DNA from: Gigantopelta aegis
Taxonomy: Eukaryota; Mollusca; Gastropoda; Neomphalida; Peltospiridae
DNA: 64,000 nt
Direction of reading: 5' to 3'
Assembly (NCBI RefSeq): GCF_016097555.1
Contig: NC_054703.1
Coordinates: forward strand, 6,369,050-6,433,049
Positions 1-9,474 of this stretch are shown one piece after another. The notes under the pieces are model-generated. The model saw only the letters and a list, made by a program, of their open reading frames with translations, made no database searches and was not told where the DNA came from. The translations under genes were made by a program, and so were the position numbers. Numbering within the stretch: position 1 is the stretch's first letter; each line of letters starts with the position of its first letter.

Positions 1-19
1 NNNNNNNNNNNNNNNNNNN
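1..19. other. Assembly gap (run of N)
   Basis: The first 19 positions are N. Sequence left of the window is therefore unresolved or a scaffold join. The 3' part of a zinc finger module begins immediately after it. Confidence 0.98.
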
Positions 20-460
20 CTTAAACAGTGCCACACTTTCTGTTACAGGATCATATGAAATATCCATTGGTGCTAAATAATTACTAGTCCGAGGACTCGA
101 ACTTGGCCACGTGACAGTATAAACATGTTGATCTATACTTCAGGGATTAAAGAGTAATTTAAATATTGAAATACAAAACCTACGAAATTATCTACTCACA
201 GTACCAGCTAAATGTCATTTGATATTCAGAGGTTTTTGACACAGTGCGACAATAAACATAATTCTTGCTGGTTATAAGATTTTCAAGTGCCATGTATCTA
301 CCAAATGATTTTAGATACAGTACAAGTTTACACATAGTACTAGTAGATGCTGGTTATGAGGTTTTGAAGTGTGATTGTTCAGACTATTTTAATGTCATTT
401 TTATGCTGTTAATAAGATTTACAAATGTGAGCTGCTTTCGGTTTGGTATCAAAATTTAGG
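20..460 (+). repeat. 3' region of an upstream zinc finger module (tail of module 0)
   Basis: This segment is paralogous to the 3' regions of the zinc finger genes in this window, at about 8040-8250, 19990-20160 and 59465-59760. Shared landmarks are 'TTCTGTTACAGGATCAT', 'CACAGTACCAGCTAA', 'GTTATAAGATTTTCAAGTG' and 'ATGCTGTTAATAAGATTTAC'. It stops before the AATAAA block seen in the other copies. Since every such copy follows a zinc finger exon, a further finger gene probably lies to the left, beyond the N gap. Short open frames here are not credible as proteins. Confidence 0.7.
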
Positions 461-468
461 ACACCAAG

Positions 469-700
469 ACAAGTTGGAAGGGCACCAAGACAAGTTGCAA
501 GGGCACTAAGACAAGTTGGAAGGGCACCAAGGCAAACGTTTTGTTCAAAAGATGGGCAAGAAGGATACTTACTTTCTATTGAGTTTCACAGACAAAAATG
601 ACTTAACGTTATGGTCTTGGACACTAGCCTATGCAATTTGTTGGATACCAATGCCTTTTAATAACAGTAGAAATGTGATTTACAGCACATCCCTCCCCCT
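469..700 (+). repeat. 21-bp minisatellite plus conserved flank, paralogous to 20920-21215
   Basis: About three copies of a 21-bp unit (AAGTTGGAAGGGCACCAA core) are followed by a block nearly identical to 21055-21215. The unit is a multiple of three, so it can read as a heptapeptide (KLEGHQG) and stay open into the flank (FVQKMGKK.TYFLLSFTDKN). The second copy has about seven units. Either this is part of the duplicated module or a weakly supported coding exon; nothing identifies a function. Confidence 0.55.
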
Positions 701-782
701 TCCCAGCCCCCTCCCCACTTCCCTTCTCTCCCCTTCCCCGCTTCACAGCTCTCTCCTTCCCCGGTTTCCAGGTTTCCAACCG

Positions 783-1145
783 GCGTCGTGGTAGGCCATC
801 GGTCTACAGTCTGGTAGGTACTGGGTTCGGATCCCAGTCGAGGCATGGGATTTTTAATCAAGATACCGACTCTAAACCCTGAGTGAGTGCTCCGCAAGGC
901 TCAATGGGTAGGTGTAAACCACTTGCACAGACCAGTGATCCATAACTAGTTCAACAAAGGCCATGGTTTGTGCTATCCTGACTGTGGGAAGCGCAAATAA
1001 AAGATCCCTTGCTGCTAATCGGAAGAGTAGCCCATGTAGTGCCGACAGCGGGTTTCCTCTCAAAATCTGTGTGGTCCTTAACCATATGTCTGATGCCATA
1101 TAACCGTAAATAAAATGTGTTGAGTACGTCGTTAAATAAAACATT
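783..1145 (+). mobile_element. tRNA-derived SINE (family with GGCGTCGTGG head), near full length
   Basis: The 5' part looks like a tRNA promoter: an A-box-like GGCGTCGTGGTAGGC and a B-box-like GGTTCGGATCC about 45 bp apart. The body contains 'GGCCATGGTTTGTGCTATCC' and 'GATCCCTTGCTGCTAATC', and the tail ends in 'CGTTAAATAAAACATTTT'. The same family lies in reverse at 43891-44288. It is a non-autonomous retroposon and encodes nothing. I could not fix a target-site duplication here. Confidence 0.88.
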
Positions 1146-1164
1146 TTAAATTTTTTTATATATA

Positions 1165-1375
1165 TATATATACAACACGGACTGTATGGGAAGGGCAAGG
1201 TGGCTATCCAGGTAAGGCACCGCGGCATTTTTGTTGCCGTCCACGCTATACAAGTGTCGGGGTTTAATGGAAAGTAAGGAGGGCACCCATGGCAATCGCC
1301 TCGGTGCCGTGCTGAAATGCGAACCGTGCAGCACATACCACGGCCTTTAACCAGTTGTGGTGCACTGATTAAATA
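1165..1375. repeat. Composite SINE-like fragment, copy 1 (paralogue at 23175-23385)
   Basis: The block 'GACTGTATGGGAAGGGCA ... GCCGTCCACGCTATAC ... CCTCGGTGCCGTGCTGAAAT' is followed by 'TACCACGGCCTTTAACCAG', which resembles the middle of the local SINEs on the minus strand. It occurs at the same relative position in the segmental duplication at 23 kb, so it predates that duplication. Confidence 0.55.
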
Positions 1376-2160
1376 AGAATTGTTCGTGATTTGTTTGCGA
1401 ATTGATCGATGTATAACAGACACAAATTGTATAAAATTGCGTAGCGTAAAATTACAAACAGCACAACTTACTTAGTTGAAACTACACATAAATTAATAAA
1501 TCAGTTTCCAACATTCTTCCCATTATCTACTTTACATAATTTGATGTCCCATTTGATGCAATGACGTCATTTTCTGGCGTGTTTACTTTAAATTCCTTCA
1601 CTACGCTACGCAACTTTATGCAGTTTGTGAAAATTGTACATCGATAAATTCATTTTTAAAAAATGACAAACATATTTTATATAATTACAAAGACAGGAGC
1701 TTGTGCAGCGATTGGCTTACGACAGTCGAACCCTCCCCTTGGTCAAGCAAATGTTCCTTTGTTTCAATACTTTTACCGGGAAAGCATGTCTTACGTTAAC
1801 CCCTCATAAATTTAGGTAGTCACAGTTTAGCTTGCCTCCACCCCACCCTCTTCTAAAATGTATGCACAAGCGCCTGGACGCACCATATTTAGTAAAACAA
1901 AATACACATTTAAACCAGCTTCTAGCGTCTTTTCCATGACCTGTTTCACATAATGATGTCCCAGCTGGCGTACGTAATGACGTCATCAGTGGGGGATTCA
2001 GGAAATCCATTATGGGGGGGGGGGGGGGGGGGGGGCAGTGACATGAGATGGAATGCCAAGGGAACTTTGGGACAGATTTGGAGGGGGATCATAAAAAAAA
2101 ATTAATATGACTATATACTAACCCCCCCCCCCCCCCTTAGATTCGCCTTTTTCTGAGGTT
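1375..2160. repeat. Segmental duplication copy 1 (matches about 23385-23985)
   Basis: Shared landmarks in the same order include 'ACTACGCTACGCAACTTTATG', 'GACAGGAGCTTGTGCAG', 'GTCAAGCAAATGTTC' and 'TACCGGGAAAGCATGTCTTA'. It is collinear with 23.4-24.0 kb and forms the upstream flank of a module. Two TGACGTCA palindromes (1562, 1978) and a poly-G run (about 2016-2035) occur here. No gene is recognised. Confidence 0.8.
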
Positions 2161-2317
2161 TATCGAAGGACACATTAAGTTTTTGTTCCACATCGTCCAA
2201 TCAGAATTGATGAAATCGTATAAACGCGGAAATTGTGTAATTATACAAAACCAAACAACAAAACAATCAAAAGAGCAACAAACTGAAACAAATAAAAATA
2301 CGAAACCAAAATACGCA

Positions 2318-2325
2318 CCCCCCCC

Positions 2326-2369
<44 letters not shown>

Positions 2370-2410
2370 ACCCCCACCCCCCCTCACCCCCCCCCCCCCC
2401 CCCCCCTCCA
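2318..2410. repeat. Poly-C / C-rich low-complexity tract
   Basis: A C run with few interruptions. It opens a proline-only frame that is an artefact. The length may be an assembly estimate. Confidence 0.95.
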
Positions 2411-2424
2411 CCCCCCCTCTCCCT

Positions 2425-2590
2425 CGGAGTCTACAACAACAAGAATAGAGAAGTCAAAGAACAAATTCCTTCCAACCGAGAGATTTAATCGCAGTCCGCA
2501 TATCGTCGTACTTGAACAGTCCGAATGACAGGCCAGAATAACTTCCTCGTGACCGTTTCCTTTGTGGTAACTCGATTGTTGTTCGGTAAG
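2425..2590 (+). promoter_or_regulatory. Candidate promoter / exon 1 of module 1, ending in a splice donor
   Basis: The conserved block runs from 'GTCTACAACAACAAGAATAG' through 'GCAGTCCGCATATCGTCG', 'CAGTCCGAATGACAGGCC' and 'CGTTTCCTTTGTGGTAA' to a perfect donor, TTCG|GTAAGT, at 2586. At least six related copies lie upstream of the finger exons (11590, 15640, 17205, 24110, 24715, 36012), most ending in GTAAGT, GTACGT or GTAGGT. Recurrent position and a conserved donor suggest a non-coding first exon. The transcription start is not visible. Confidence 0.45.
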
Positions 2591-2692
2591 TTTATTTGGT
2601 TTATTAGAACAACTTTCTACATTTTTCATTTACAAACAAAGCTCAAATCTATCATCACGTTAACGTAAGTCACATTTTCTCTTTGGGTACAA

Positions 2693-3246
2693 GACGTTTC
2701 GCCCCCCTCCCCCAGCCAATTCGCCCCTAGGTCTGTTCGCCCCCAAATAGGATGTTAGTTCGCCCCCACGTGCATAACCAGTTCGCCCCTACAAAGGTAC
2801 CAGTTCTCCCCCAGTCAGTTCGGGCCATGTTCCTGGCCTGGAAAGTCATGATTTTTTTATATTGGTCATGGAACGGCCTGAGTGTAATAAAGTTCTGTTC
2901 TGATATATCCATACGTGTTTGTTGTGTGTTGAATACGAATGCCAGGCTAGGCAGGTCAGGTCAGGTCATAGGGTTTTACGTGCACATTCAGAGCAAGCTG
3001 TTGTAGCGCACGCCTGTCATGATTCATGATCAGTCCAAATTGTGGAAGGACAACAACCCCTCCCCTCTAAGAAAAGAAACACACACACACACACGAACAC
3101 ACTTTAACATCCTCTAAAGAAAGAGTACAATAATTGTTTAAAAGTAACAAATATTTGGGGGCGAACTGACTAATATTTGGGGGCAAACAGTTGGGGGCGA
3201 ACTGATCGGGGGCGAACTGGCTGGGGGGGGGGGGGGGCGAAACGTC
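2693..3246. mobile_element. Non-autonomous DNA element with CGCCCCC-rich inverted repeats
   Basis: The ends are GACGTTTCGCCCCC and its reverse complement. Subterminal repeats of '(C)AGTTCGCCCCC' run inward from both sides and point toward each other. The paralogous intron at 24.36 kb runs straight from 'GTCACATTTTATC' to the 'TTTTACACATTGCC' block without it, so this is an insertion into module 1. No protein. Related degenerate units lie at 13690-13800. Confidence 0.72.
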
Positions 3247-3289
3247 ATGGATTCTTTATCTTTTACACATTGCCTATTTTTTTACCACA

Positions 3290-3540
3290 ACCTCGGTAAA
3301 TTCAATATCTGACTCTAAATAGAACACGGGTTCGGACTCAATGTTGTAACATTCCGGTTTGTTAAGTGAAATTAATAAATATTTTACATTACTAACAAAC
3401 ATGTCTTGAACTAAATATAATTTAACAAGAAAAACGTTCGTTATATAGCCACATGTATTATTGAAAAATTATATAAATAATAAATGCTTTCCGCAAATTA
3501 TTACAGTGTTGAAAAGAACAGGTAGTATACATCAATATCC
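3290..3540 (+). repeat. Conserved intron patch of module 1
   Basis: This AT-rich block contains 'ATAGAACACGGGTTCGGACTC' in part and 'ACAAACATGTCTTGAACTAAA'. It recurs at 13440-13680, 24400-24650 and 24950-25190, always following a candidate exon 1. It is non-coding in all frames. Conservation may only reflect shared duplication history. Confidence 0.6.
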
Positions 3541-3552
3541 ACTGATTTTTGT

Positions 3553-3720
3553 GTCAGGTTGGCACGGGCCTCGGTGGTGTAGTGGTTAAGCCATCAGACT
3601 TAGGGCTGTTAGGTTCAGCTTCCACCCACATCTAGGTTTAACGACTCATTTGGGCAAGCATTCCTACATGGTTTGTCCAGTGCACATTCATTAAAAAAAT
3701 ATATAAAAATCACAGTCCGC
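3553..3720 (+). mobile_element. tRNA-headed SINE fragment (GCCTCGGTGGTGTAGTGG head)
   Basis: It begins GGGCCTCGGTGGTGTAGTGG, an A-box-like sequence, with a weak B-box (GGTTCAGCTTCC), and ends in an A-rich tail near 3700. The same head was later amplified in tandem at 25230-25690, and a complete relative is at 48846-49125. Confidence 0.65.
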
Positions 3721-3944
3721 ATATCGGTATACCTACATGCAGATCGATTCCTTTGATATTCCTTTTAAGTTAATCTTACCAGTATATTTTTATTAGAACG
3801 GTTGTCTGGGGTTGTTTTCTTATTATTATTTATTTATAAACTATAAATAATGCAGAAATTTATCTAGACGTTGACATAAATCACTCTGTGACTTGTACAC
3901 ATTAGTTAGTTTATGATCACAAACATTAATTTTATTCTGTTAGT

Positions 3945-4070
3945 CTTAAAGGACCTGTCCTGAGTTTGCTGCCGTTACAACTTGTTTATGACCAACACAT
4001 TGGTTTTGACGATTCAAATTTCATATTAAACATATTGTCCTGTTAACAATCAGTATTTTTATCAGATGTT
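3945..4070 (+). mobile_element. Half of a TTAA-type MITE (relative of 12446-12820)
   Basis: It starts 'AAAGGACCTGTCCTGAGTTTGC' (about 3950), the degenerate terminus of the family intact at 12446, and shares 'ATTAAACATATTGTCCTGTT'-like interior sequence. The opposite end is absent. Confidence 0.5.
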
Positions 4071-4204
4071 TGTTGATTTTCTAATTGTACATTCCAGTAA
4101 TTTCGTACATTCGAAAATCTCTACATTACAACAAACTAAAGAATAACTCCTATAAAGCATTAGGACATGACCACAAACATCCTGGATTTACAGACAATGG
4201 TATT

Positions 4205-4870
4205 CTAAACAAGAAAATGTATTTAATCTGTAATAGTAATCTCAAAACTAGTACACGGGATGGCACTATCTTTGATATGTAATAGTAGTCTTCAAACTAG
4301 TAAACGGGATGGGACAGTCATTGATATATAATAGTAATCTCCAAAATAGTACATGTATTGAGAATATCTTTGACATGTAATAGTAGTCTCCAAAATAGTA
4401 CACGGGATGGAACAGTCTTTGATATGCATTAGTAGTCTCCTAAATAGTACATGGACTGGAAATGTCTTTGACATTTAATAGTAGTCTCCAAAATAGTACA
4501 CGCGCTGGGACAGTCTTTGATATGCAATAGTAGTCTCCTAAATAGTACACGGACTGGAAATTTCTTTGACATGTATTGGTAGTCTCCAAATTAGTACACG
4601 CACTGGGACAGTCTTTGATATGCAATAGTAGTCTCCTAAATAGTACACGGGCTGGGACTGTCTTTGACATGTAGTAGTCTCCACAATAGTAGAATACCTG
4701 TGTGGTCCTTGTCTGACGCCATATAACCGTAAATACATTGTGTTGAGTGCATCGTTAAATAAAAGATTCCCTGCCTTCCTTCCAAAATAGTACACGGACT
4801 GGGACTGTGTTTGATATGAAATAGTAGTCTCTAAAATAGTACACAGGCTAGAACGTCTTTCATACTCCTG
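4205..4870. repeat. 49-bp minisatellite upstream of ZNF-1
   Basis: About 12 imperfect copies of a unit containing 'GTCTCCAAAATAGTACACGG' and 'TCTTTGATATG', interrupted at about 4703-4785 by a SINE tail. The same unit is expanded before ZNF-4 (55165-57060) and present in few copies before ZNF-3 (26920-27180). The unit is 3n+1 long and lacks stops in the reverse frames, so it creates long spurious minus-strand frames. Confidence 0.93.
4703..4785 (+). mobile_element. SINE 3' tail inserted in the minisatellite
   Basis: 'GCCATATAACCGTAAATAC' followed by 'GTTGAGTGCATCGTTAAAT' matches the tail of the local tRNA-derived SINEs. It splits the 49-bp array. Confidence 0.7.
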
Positions 4871-4969
4871 GGCTGGGGCTGTTTGACACACCTGTTTGTC
4901 ACTGGAACTGGATTATTTTACATACCTTAGGTTCTGGGAACGGGCATTTTGTTCAAGTCATTTATCCAT

Positions 4970-4988
4970 TTACTGGTTCTGTTTCAGT
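4970..4988 (+). promoter_or_regulatory. 3' splice site of the ZNF-1 finger exon
   Basis: 'ACTGGTTCTGTTTCAG|TACGTCTG' has a pyrimidine-rich tract and AG at 4986-4987. Equivalent sites precede the other finger exons (about 18155 TTCTTTCAG|TACTAC, 27801, 57424), each followed by 'ACAACTTTGAA'-like leader. This supports one 5' UTR-to-coding exon boundary shared by the family. Another AG at 5039-5040 (TTCATTTCAG) is a possible alternative. Confidence 0.6.
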
Positions 4989-5087
4989 ACGTCTGTTCAT
5001 CCTACAACTTTGAAGATACATCAGTAAATGTTCATTTCAGTTGATGTTAATCAGATGAAAACGATAAATGTCCTCTGTCTAAAAAAT

Positions 5088-6302
5088 ATGTCTAACAGCG
5101 ACAGTAGATGTGTCGAATGTGAGGTCTCGTCAAAACATTGTGAAAACATCCCTGATCACGAAAAACAAACAACATATTCTTGTGACAAGCCTTTCAAATG
5201 TGGGATATGTTTAAAGTGTTTCTCTCACAAGTGTCACATTATGCAGCATATGAGGATCCACACTGGTGAACGATCATATCAGTGTGAGGTGTGTTGGAAG
5301 AGTTGTCATCGGAATAAGGACTTGAAACAGCATATGCTGATTCACACTGGAGCTCTGAAATTCAAATGTGAGGTGTGTGCAAAATGCTTCTCACGTAATA
5401 CTAACTTAAAACAACATATGTCGGTTCACACTGGTGTTAGGAATTTCAAATGTGAAGTATGTGCAAAATGTTTCTCACGCAATACGCACTTGAAAGAACA
5501 TATGTTGGTTCACACTGGTGTTACGAATTTCAAATGTGAGGTATGTGCAAAATGTTTCTCAAGTAATCCTAACTTGAAACAACATATGTTGGTTCACACT
5601 GGTGTTAAGACTTTCAAATGTGAGGTATGTGCAAAACGCTTCTCACAAAATACTAACTTAAAACAACACATGTTGGTTCACACTGGTGTTAAGAATTTCA
5701 AATGTGAGGTATGTGCAAAATGTTTCTCATATAACACAGACGTGAAGAAACATATGTTGGTTCACACTGGAGTTAGGAATTTCGAATGTGAGGTATGTGC
5801 AAAATGTTTCTCAAGTAATCCTAACTTGAAACAACATATGTTGGTTCACACTGGTGTTAAGACTTTCAAATGTGAGGTATGTGCAAAACGCTTCTCACAA
5901 AATACTAACTTAAAACAACACATGTTGGTTCACACTGGTGTTAAGAATTTCAAATGTGAGGTATGTGCAAAATGTTTCTCATATAACACAGACGTGAAGA
6001 AACATATGTTGGTTCACACTGGAGTTAGGAATTTCGAATGTGAGGTATGTGCAAAATGTTTCTCAAGTAATTGTAACTTGAAACGACACATGTTGGTTCA
6101 CACTGGTGTTAAGAATTTCAAATGTGAGGTATGTGCAAAATGTTTCTCACAAAACACAGACGTGAAGAAACATATGTTGGTTCACACTGGAGTTAGGAAT
6201 TTCAAATGTGAGGTATGTGCAAAATGTTTCTCTCACAATACCCACTTGAAACGTCATATGTTGATTCACACAGATAATAAACCTCTAACGGTTATCAGCT
6301 GA
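5088..6302 (+). CDS. ZNF-1: C2H2 zinc finger protein, 13 fingers, intact
   Basis: A predicted nuclear DNA-binding protein of about 404 residues. After a short N-terminal lead (MSNSDSRCVECEVSSKHC) come 13 consecutive C2H2 fingers of pattern C-x2-C-x12-H-x3-H to residue ~395, then a short tail. No KRAB, BTB or SCAN domain is visible. Only the junction after finger 1 has a near-canonical TGERS linker; most others are TGVKN, TGVRN or TGVKT. Most fingers read CEVCAKCF, adding a third cysteine. Helix positions -1, 2, 3 and 6 vary while the rest is constant. Fingers 5-7 are repeated almost exactly as 8-10. I chose Met 5088 because all four paralogues have a homologous Met there; an upstream in-frame Met at 5028 is possible. 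The target DNA is unknown. Confidence 0.85.
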   Translation: MSNSDSRCVECEVSSKHCENIPDHEKQTTYSCDKPFKCGICLKCFSHKCHIMQHMRIHTGERSYQCEVCWKSCHRNKDLKQHMLIHTGALKFKCEVCAKCFSRNTNLKQHMSVHTGVRNFKCEVCAKCFSRNTHLKEHMLVHTGVTNFKCEVCAKCFSSNPNLKQHMLVHTGVKTFKCEVCAKRFSQNTNLKQHMLVHTGVKNFKCEVCAKCFSYNTDVKKHMLVHTGVRNFECEVCAKCFSSNPNLKQHMLVHTGVKTFKCEVCAKRFSQNTNLKQHMLVHTGVKNFKCEVCAKCFSYNTDVKKHMLVHTGVRNFECEVCAKCFSSNCNLKRHMLVHTGVKNFKCEVCAKCFSQNTDVKKHMLVHTGVRNFKCEVCAKCFSHNTHLKRHMLIHTDNKPLTVIS

Positions 6303-6339
6303 AACGCTGTCTGTTAATCCATGTAAATGAGAAACTTTT

Positions 6340-6765
6340 AACACGTTGAAAATGCACAGACTGATTTAACATACAACACCATCTTGAAGTGCCTCCTTTC
6401 TGTTCATATTAATTACAGAGGTGTGTAGCTCAGTAGTAGTGTGATGGGTCGTGAGATCAGCCTACTGTCTGTTCATATTAATTTAAGAGGTGTGTATCTC
6501 AGTAGTAGTGTGATGGGTCATGGGATCAACACTCGTCAAACTGGTTTAACATACAACACCATCTTGAAGTGCATCCTCTCTTTTCATATTAATTAGAGAG
6601 GTGTGTAGCTCAACAGAAGTGTGATGGATCATGGGATCAACACTCGAGTCGAGATCTCTTCATATTAGTCAGACCTATTTCAGGTTTTAACAAACGACTC
6701 CACCTTTCATGTTAATTAGACAGATGTGTAGCTCAGTAGTAGTGTGATGGGTCGCGCACATGTAT
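6340..6765 (+). repeat. ~110-bp 3' repeat, about 3-4 copies, after ZNF-1
   Basis: Units contain 'ACAACACCATCTTGAAGTG', 'GAGGTGTGTAGCTCAGTAG' and 'GATGGGTCATGGGATCAAC'. The TAGCTCAGTAG core resembles a tRNA A box, suggesting descent from a SINE head. One copy follows ZNF-2 and about ten follow ZNF-3; I see none after ZNF-4. Confidence 0.8.
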
Positions 6766-6799
6766 ATGTGAATCATTAATAAACAACTCTACTTGTCTT

Positions 6800-6849
6800 A
6801 AATATATATATATATAGATATAGATAGATAGATAGATAGATAGATATAT

Positions 6850-6922
<73 letters not shown>
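6800..6922. repeat. (TA)n / (GATA)n microsatellite
   Basis: A nearly pure TA tract with an internal GATA stretch. The Tc1-like element at 6923 inserted at its right edge. Tyr/Ile frames here are artefacts. Confidence 0.97.
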
Positions 6923-6923
<1 letters not shown>

Positions 6924-7735
6924 TGACACACAATGAAAACGCAAAACAGATATTTTTCAATGTTTTGTTGTCATTAATGAAAAATATATTTATTGGACTT
7001 AAAATAACAATTTATGAGAGAAAGCCATTGATTGGTACTTTTGTCTGGGTTTTAATCCTGGTTTTGTTCTCTTTACACATACAATAGCAGAGACACACAA
7101 AATGGTGTGAAATGCGTTCACTACATGCTCAATCATGCTGCATGCAATGCACGTGAAATGCCAGTATGTGGACACGTAAAAGTCACGTAACGGTGTCATA
7201 TTCCTCGTCACATTAAGAATGCCACAACTCGGAGAAGAACAAAGGGGGCGAACGTTGGGCATGGTTCAAGGGGGGACTTCGCAAAGCCAAGTTGCTAGGA
7301 CCTTCAGAGTTCATCCATCAACTATTGGACGACCCGTTGAACGTCATCGACCTCGACCATGTGGGATGAGTTAGGACGTGGTGTAAGTAACCGCCAGCGA
7401 CTACCACGTAACGTCGCTGAGCGTGCACAGACGTTGCAGGAGTGGAGGAACATCCTTGTGGCTTATTTGAGATGTTTATGCCAATCCTTTCCCTGTTGTC
7501 TTCACGCATGCTCACGGGCCAATGGTGGACACACCAGATACTGAACTTAATATGGGGGGTTGAACTTTTTGATTACGAATGCAACTCGATTACTGATGAT
7601 AACTGGCCATGTTTCCATCTGAATGTATCTCATGAATACCAGTCATTAATGTCATATTACATTATCCATCAATTCATTAATAGTTTGTCGTTATTTGCAA
7701 TGAAAAGTTATTTTTGCGTTTTCATTGTGTGTCAG
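6923..7735 (+). mobile_element. Tc1/mariner-type transposon, internally deleted
   Basis: The element is about 813 bp with inverted ends CTGACACACAATGAAAACGC and its reverse complement, flanked by TA on both sides (6921-6922, 7736-7737). Inside, one frame from about 7209 reads MPQLGEEQRGRTLGMV and a helix-turn-helix-like SQSQVARTFRVHPSTI, the N-terminal DNA-binding region of a Tc1-like transposase. Another frame near 7440-7541 reads EWRNI.VAYLR and ends ANGGHTRY, the usual C-terminal end. The central catalytic DDE region is missing, so it cannot be autonomous. Confidence 0.88.
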
Positions 7736-7737
7736 TA

Positions 7738-8250
7738 TATATGTGAAACATTAATAAACAACTCTACTTGTCTTAAATATATATGTGTATTTATTTACAC
7801 TTTAATAGGCTTTTAACCCGTTTTTATGGGATTGTCACTTGAATGAAGATGTGACGTCATTTAAAAGTAGTGACGTCACGACAACTATAACAATATGTAC
7901 ATGTATATAAATAATGGGTCATTAATTACGTTATAATTAAATCATGTTGGTAAGCTTGGTAAACACTTGTATATATGTGTGTATGTATGTATCTCTGTGT
8001 GTGGGGTGAAGTGGGGGTTGGAAGGATGAGTCGTGCATGTGGCAGTATATGTTGATATATACTTCAGGGATTAAACAGAAATTTAGATATTGAAATGTGA
8101 TGCCTGCAAAAGGATTTAGTCACAGTACCAGCTAAATGTTATTTCATATTGATAACATTTTCAAATGTGACGTGTCTTCAAAAGGGTTATGGCACATAGT
8201 CCTTGCTGGTTATAAGATTTTCAAATATAGTGTGTCTATAAAATGTCATA
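7738..8250 (+). repeat. 3' region of module 1, first part
   Basis: The block 'AATAAACAACTCTACTTG' with flanks repeats sequence at 6765-6805 just before the Tc1-like element, so that element lies between two copies of a ~45-bp segment. From about 8040 the text parallels 59620-59800 and 110-300. Two TGACGTCA palindromes (7852, 7871) sit here. No coding sequence. Confidence 0.6.
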
Positions 8251-8252
8251 TA

Positions 8253-9322
8253 CAGTCGACCTTCGATAACTCAAACTTCGATCTTTCGTAAACGTCGATC
8301 TCTCGAAGTGAAACGGCGGTCCCGGCCGAACTGCTCTACAAACTAGTAATAACAGACTTCGAACACTCAAACTTCGAACATTCGAAAAACTCTATCTCTC
8401 AAAGTAATTTTGTGGTCCCACCATAAAAAAAATAAGGGATATTGCACTTCCAAAACTCGAAGTTTGTGGAGTGACTGAGCCTTTCAACTGTACCGGTAAT
8501 ACTTTAAAGAAAAATGAATTGTCACCCAAGCCAAGCGTGAGTGTCCCGACTGGTCTCGGCTATCGATGATACACGCGGTAATTACAGATTAATAGATCGC
8601 CGACTATGCGGAACGAAATGATCCTACATGCCTGCATTGGGTTGTCGGTGTTTGTACACGGCAGCGGGCCTCATTACACAAAGTACGGATAGTCTTGTAA
8701 TCTTCAAAAAACTGTTGTAATAACAATTAACGCTGTTTGGTTTTTCTCTTAAACGAGTGCAAAAAAGTACATAACCTAGTGCTATTTGGCATACAGCGTT
8801 TTAATTTGTTATGTTATGTCTCGCTATGTTAGTGAGGGTTTTTAAAATGATTTTTGTGATTTACAATAATTTTGCTATTTATATTGTGTATTTTTTATTT
8901 GGTAAACAAACGTACTTAGTGCTAATCGACATTCAGTTTTTAATTTATTACAACGTTACGTTCAGCCTTGTTTTGAAATTTGAAAAATATATCAACTTTA
9001 ATTTATCGCTTACTTCCGGTTATATGTAAGTACGTGCTTTCAGTTTTCTTTTCTCTTTTTTTTACTTTACTGTCAATTAATACAATAAAAGTACATAGAG
9101 ATGTACGTCAAATTGATCGAATTTATCTCGTTTCTGTTAATATTTACTTAGTTTTATCATATACACAGAAGAAATGTGCTAACATCCGATATCAACGAAA
9201 TGATAATACTGCAATGCAGTTTCACTTTGAGGTCTGCTGTACGAATTTCGAACACTCGAACTCCCTGAAACTCGGAACTATTTCGTCGTCCCCTTCAACT
9301 TCGAGTTAACGAAGTTTGACTG
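8253..9322. mobile_element. pogo/Tigger-like non-autonomous DNA element, TA target duplication
   Basis: The ends read CAGTCGACCTTCGATAACTC and, inverted, GAGTTAACGAAGTTTGACTG; both flanks are TA. CAGT...ACTG ends with TA duplication are typical of pogo/Tigger elements. Additional 'TTCGAACACTCGAACTC' motifs are subterminal. Paralogous 3' regions at about 30640 and 59800 run directly through the equivalent of TGTCATATATGGTGCGA with no insert, an empty-site proof. No transposase is recognisable in about 1,070 bp, so it is a deletion derivative or MITE. Confidence 0.85.
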
Positions 9323-9474
9323 TATATGGTGCGACCTAAAACATAGTTTATGCTGGTTATATGATCTTCGAGTGTGGTGTGTCTGCAAAGGATTTTAGAC
9401 TCAGTATAAGTTTAGACATAGTCCTTGTTTATGTTTTTTATAAAATGTTCAAATGTGATGTGTCTACCAAATGA

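Noticed and set aside
872-1423. A 183-codon minus-strand frame
   Set aside because: It is the antisense of a SINE plus flanking repeat. Similar frames arise at 43956-44204 from the same SINE in the opposite orientation.
2183-2488. A proline-rich protein over the poly-C tract
   Set aside because: Homopolymer artefact; length of C-runs is unreliable and flanks do not conserve the frame.
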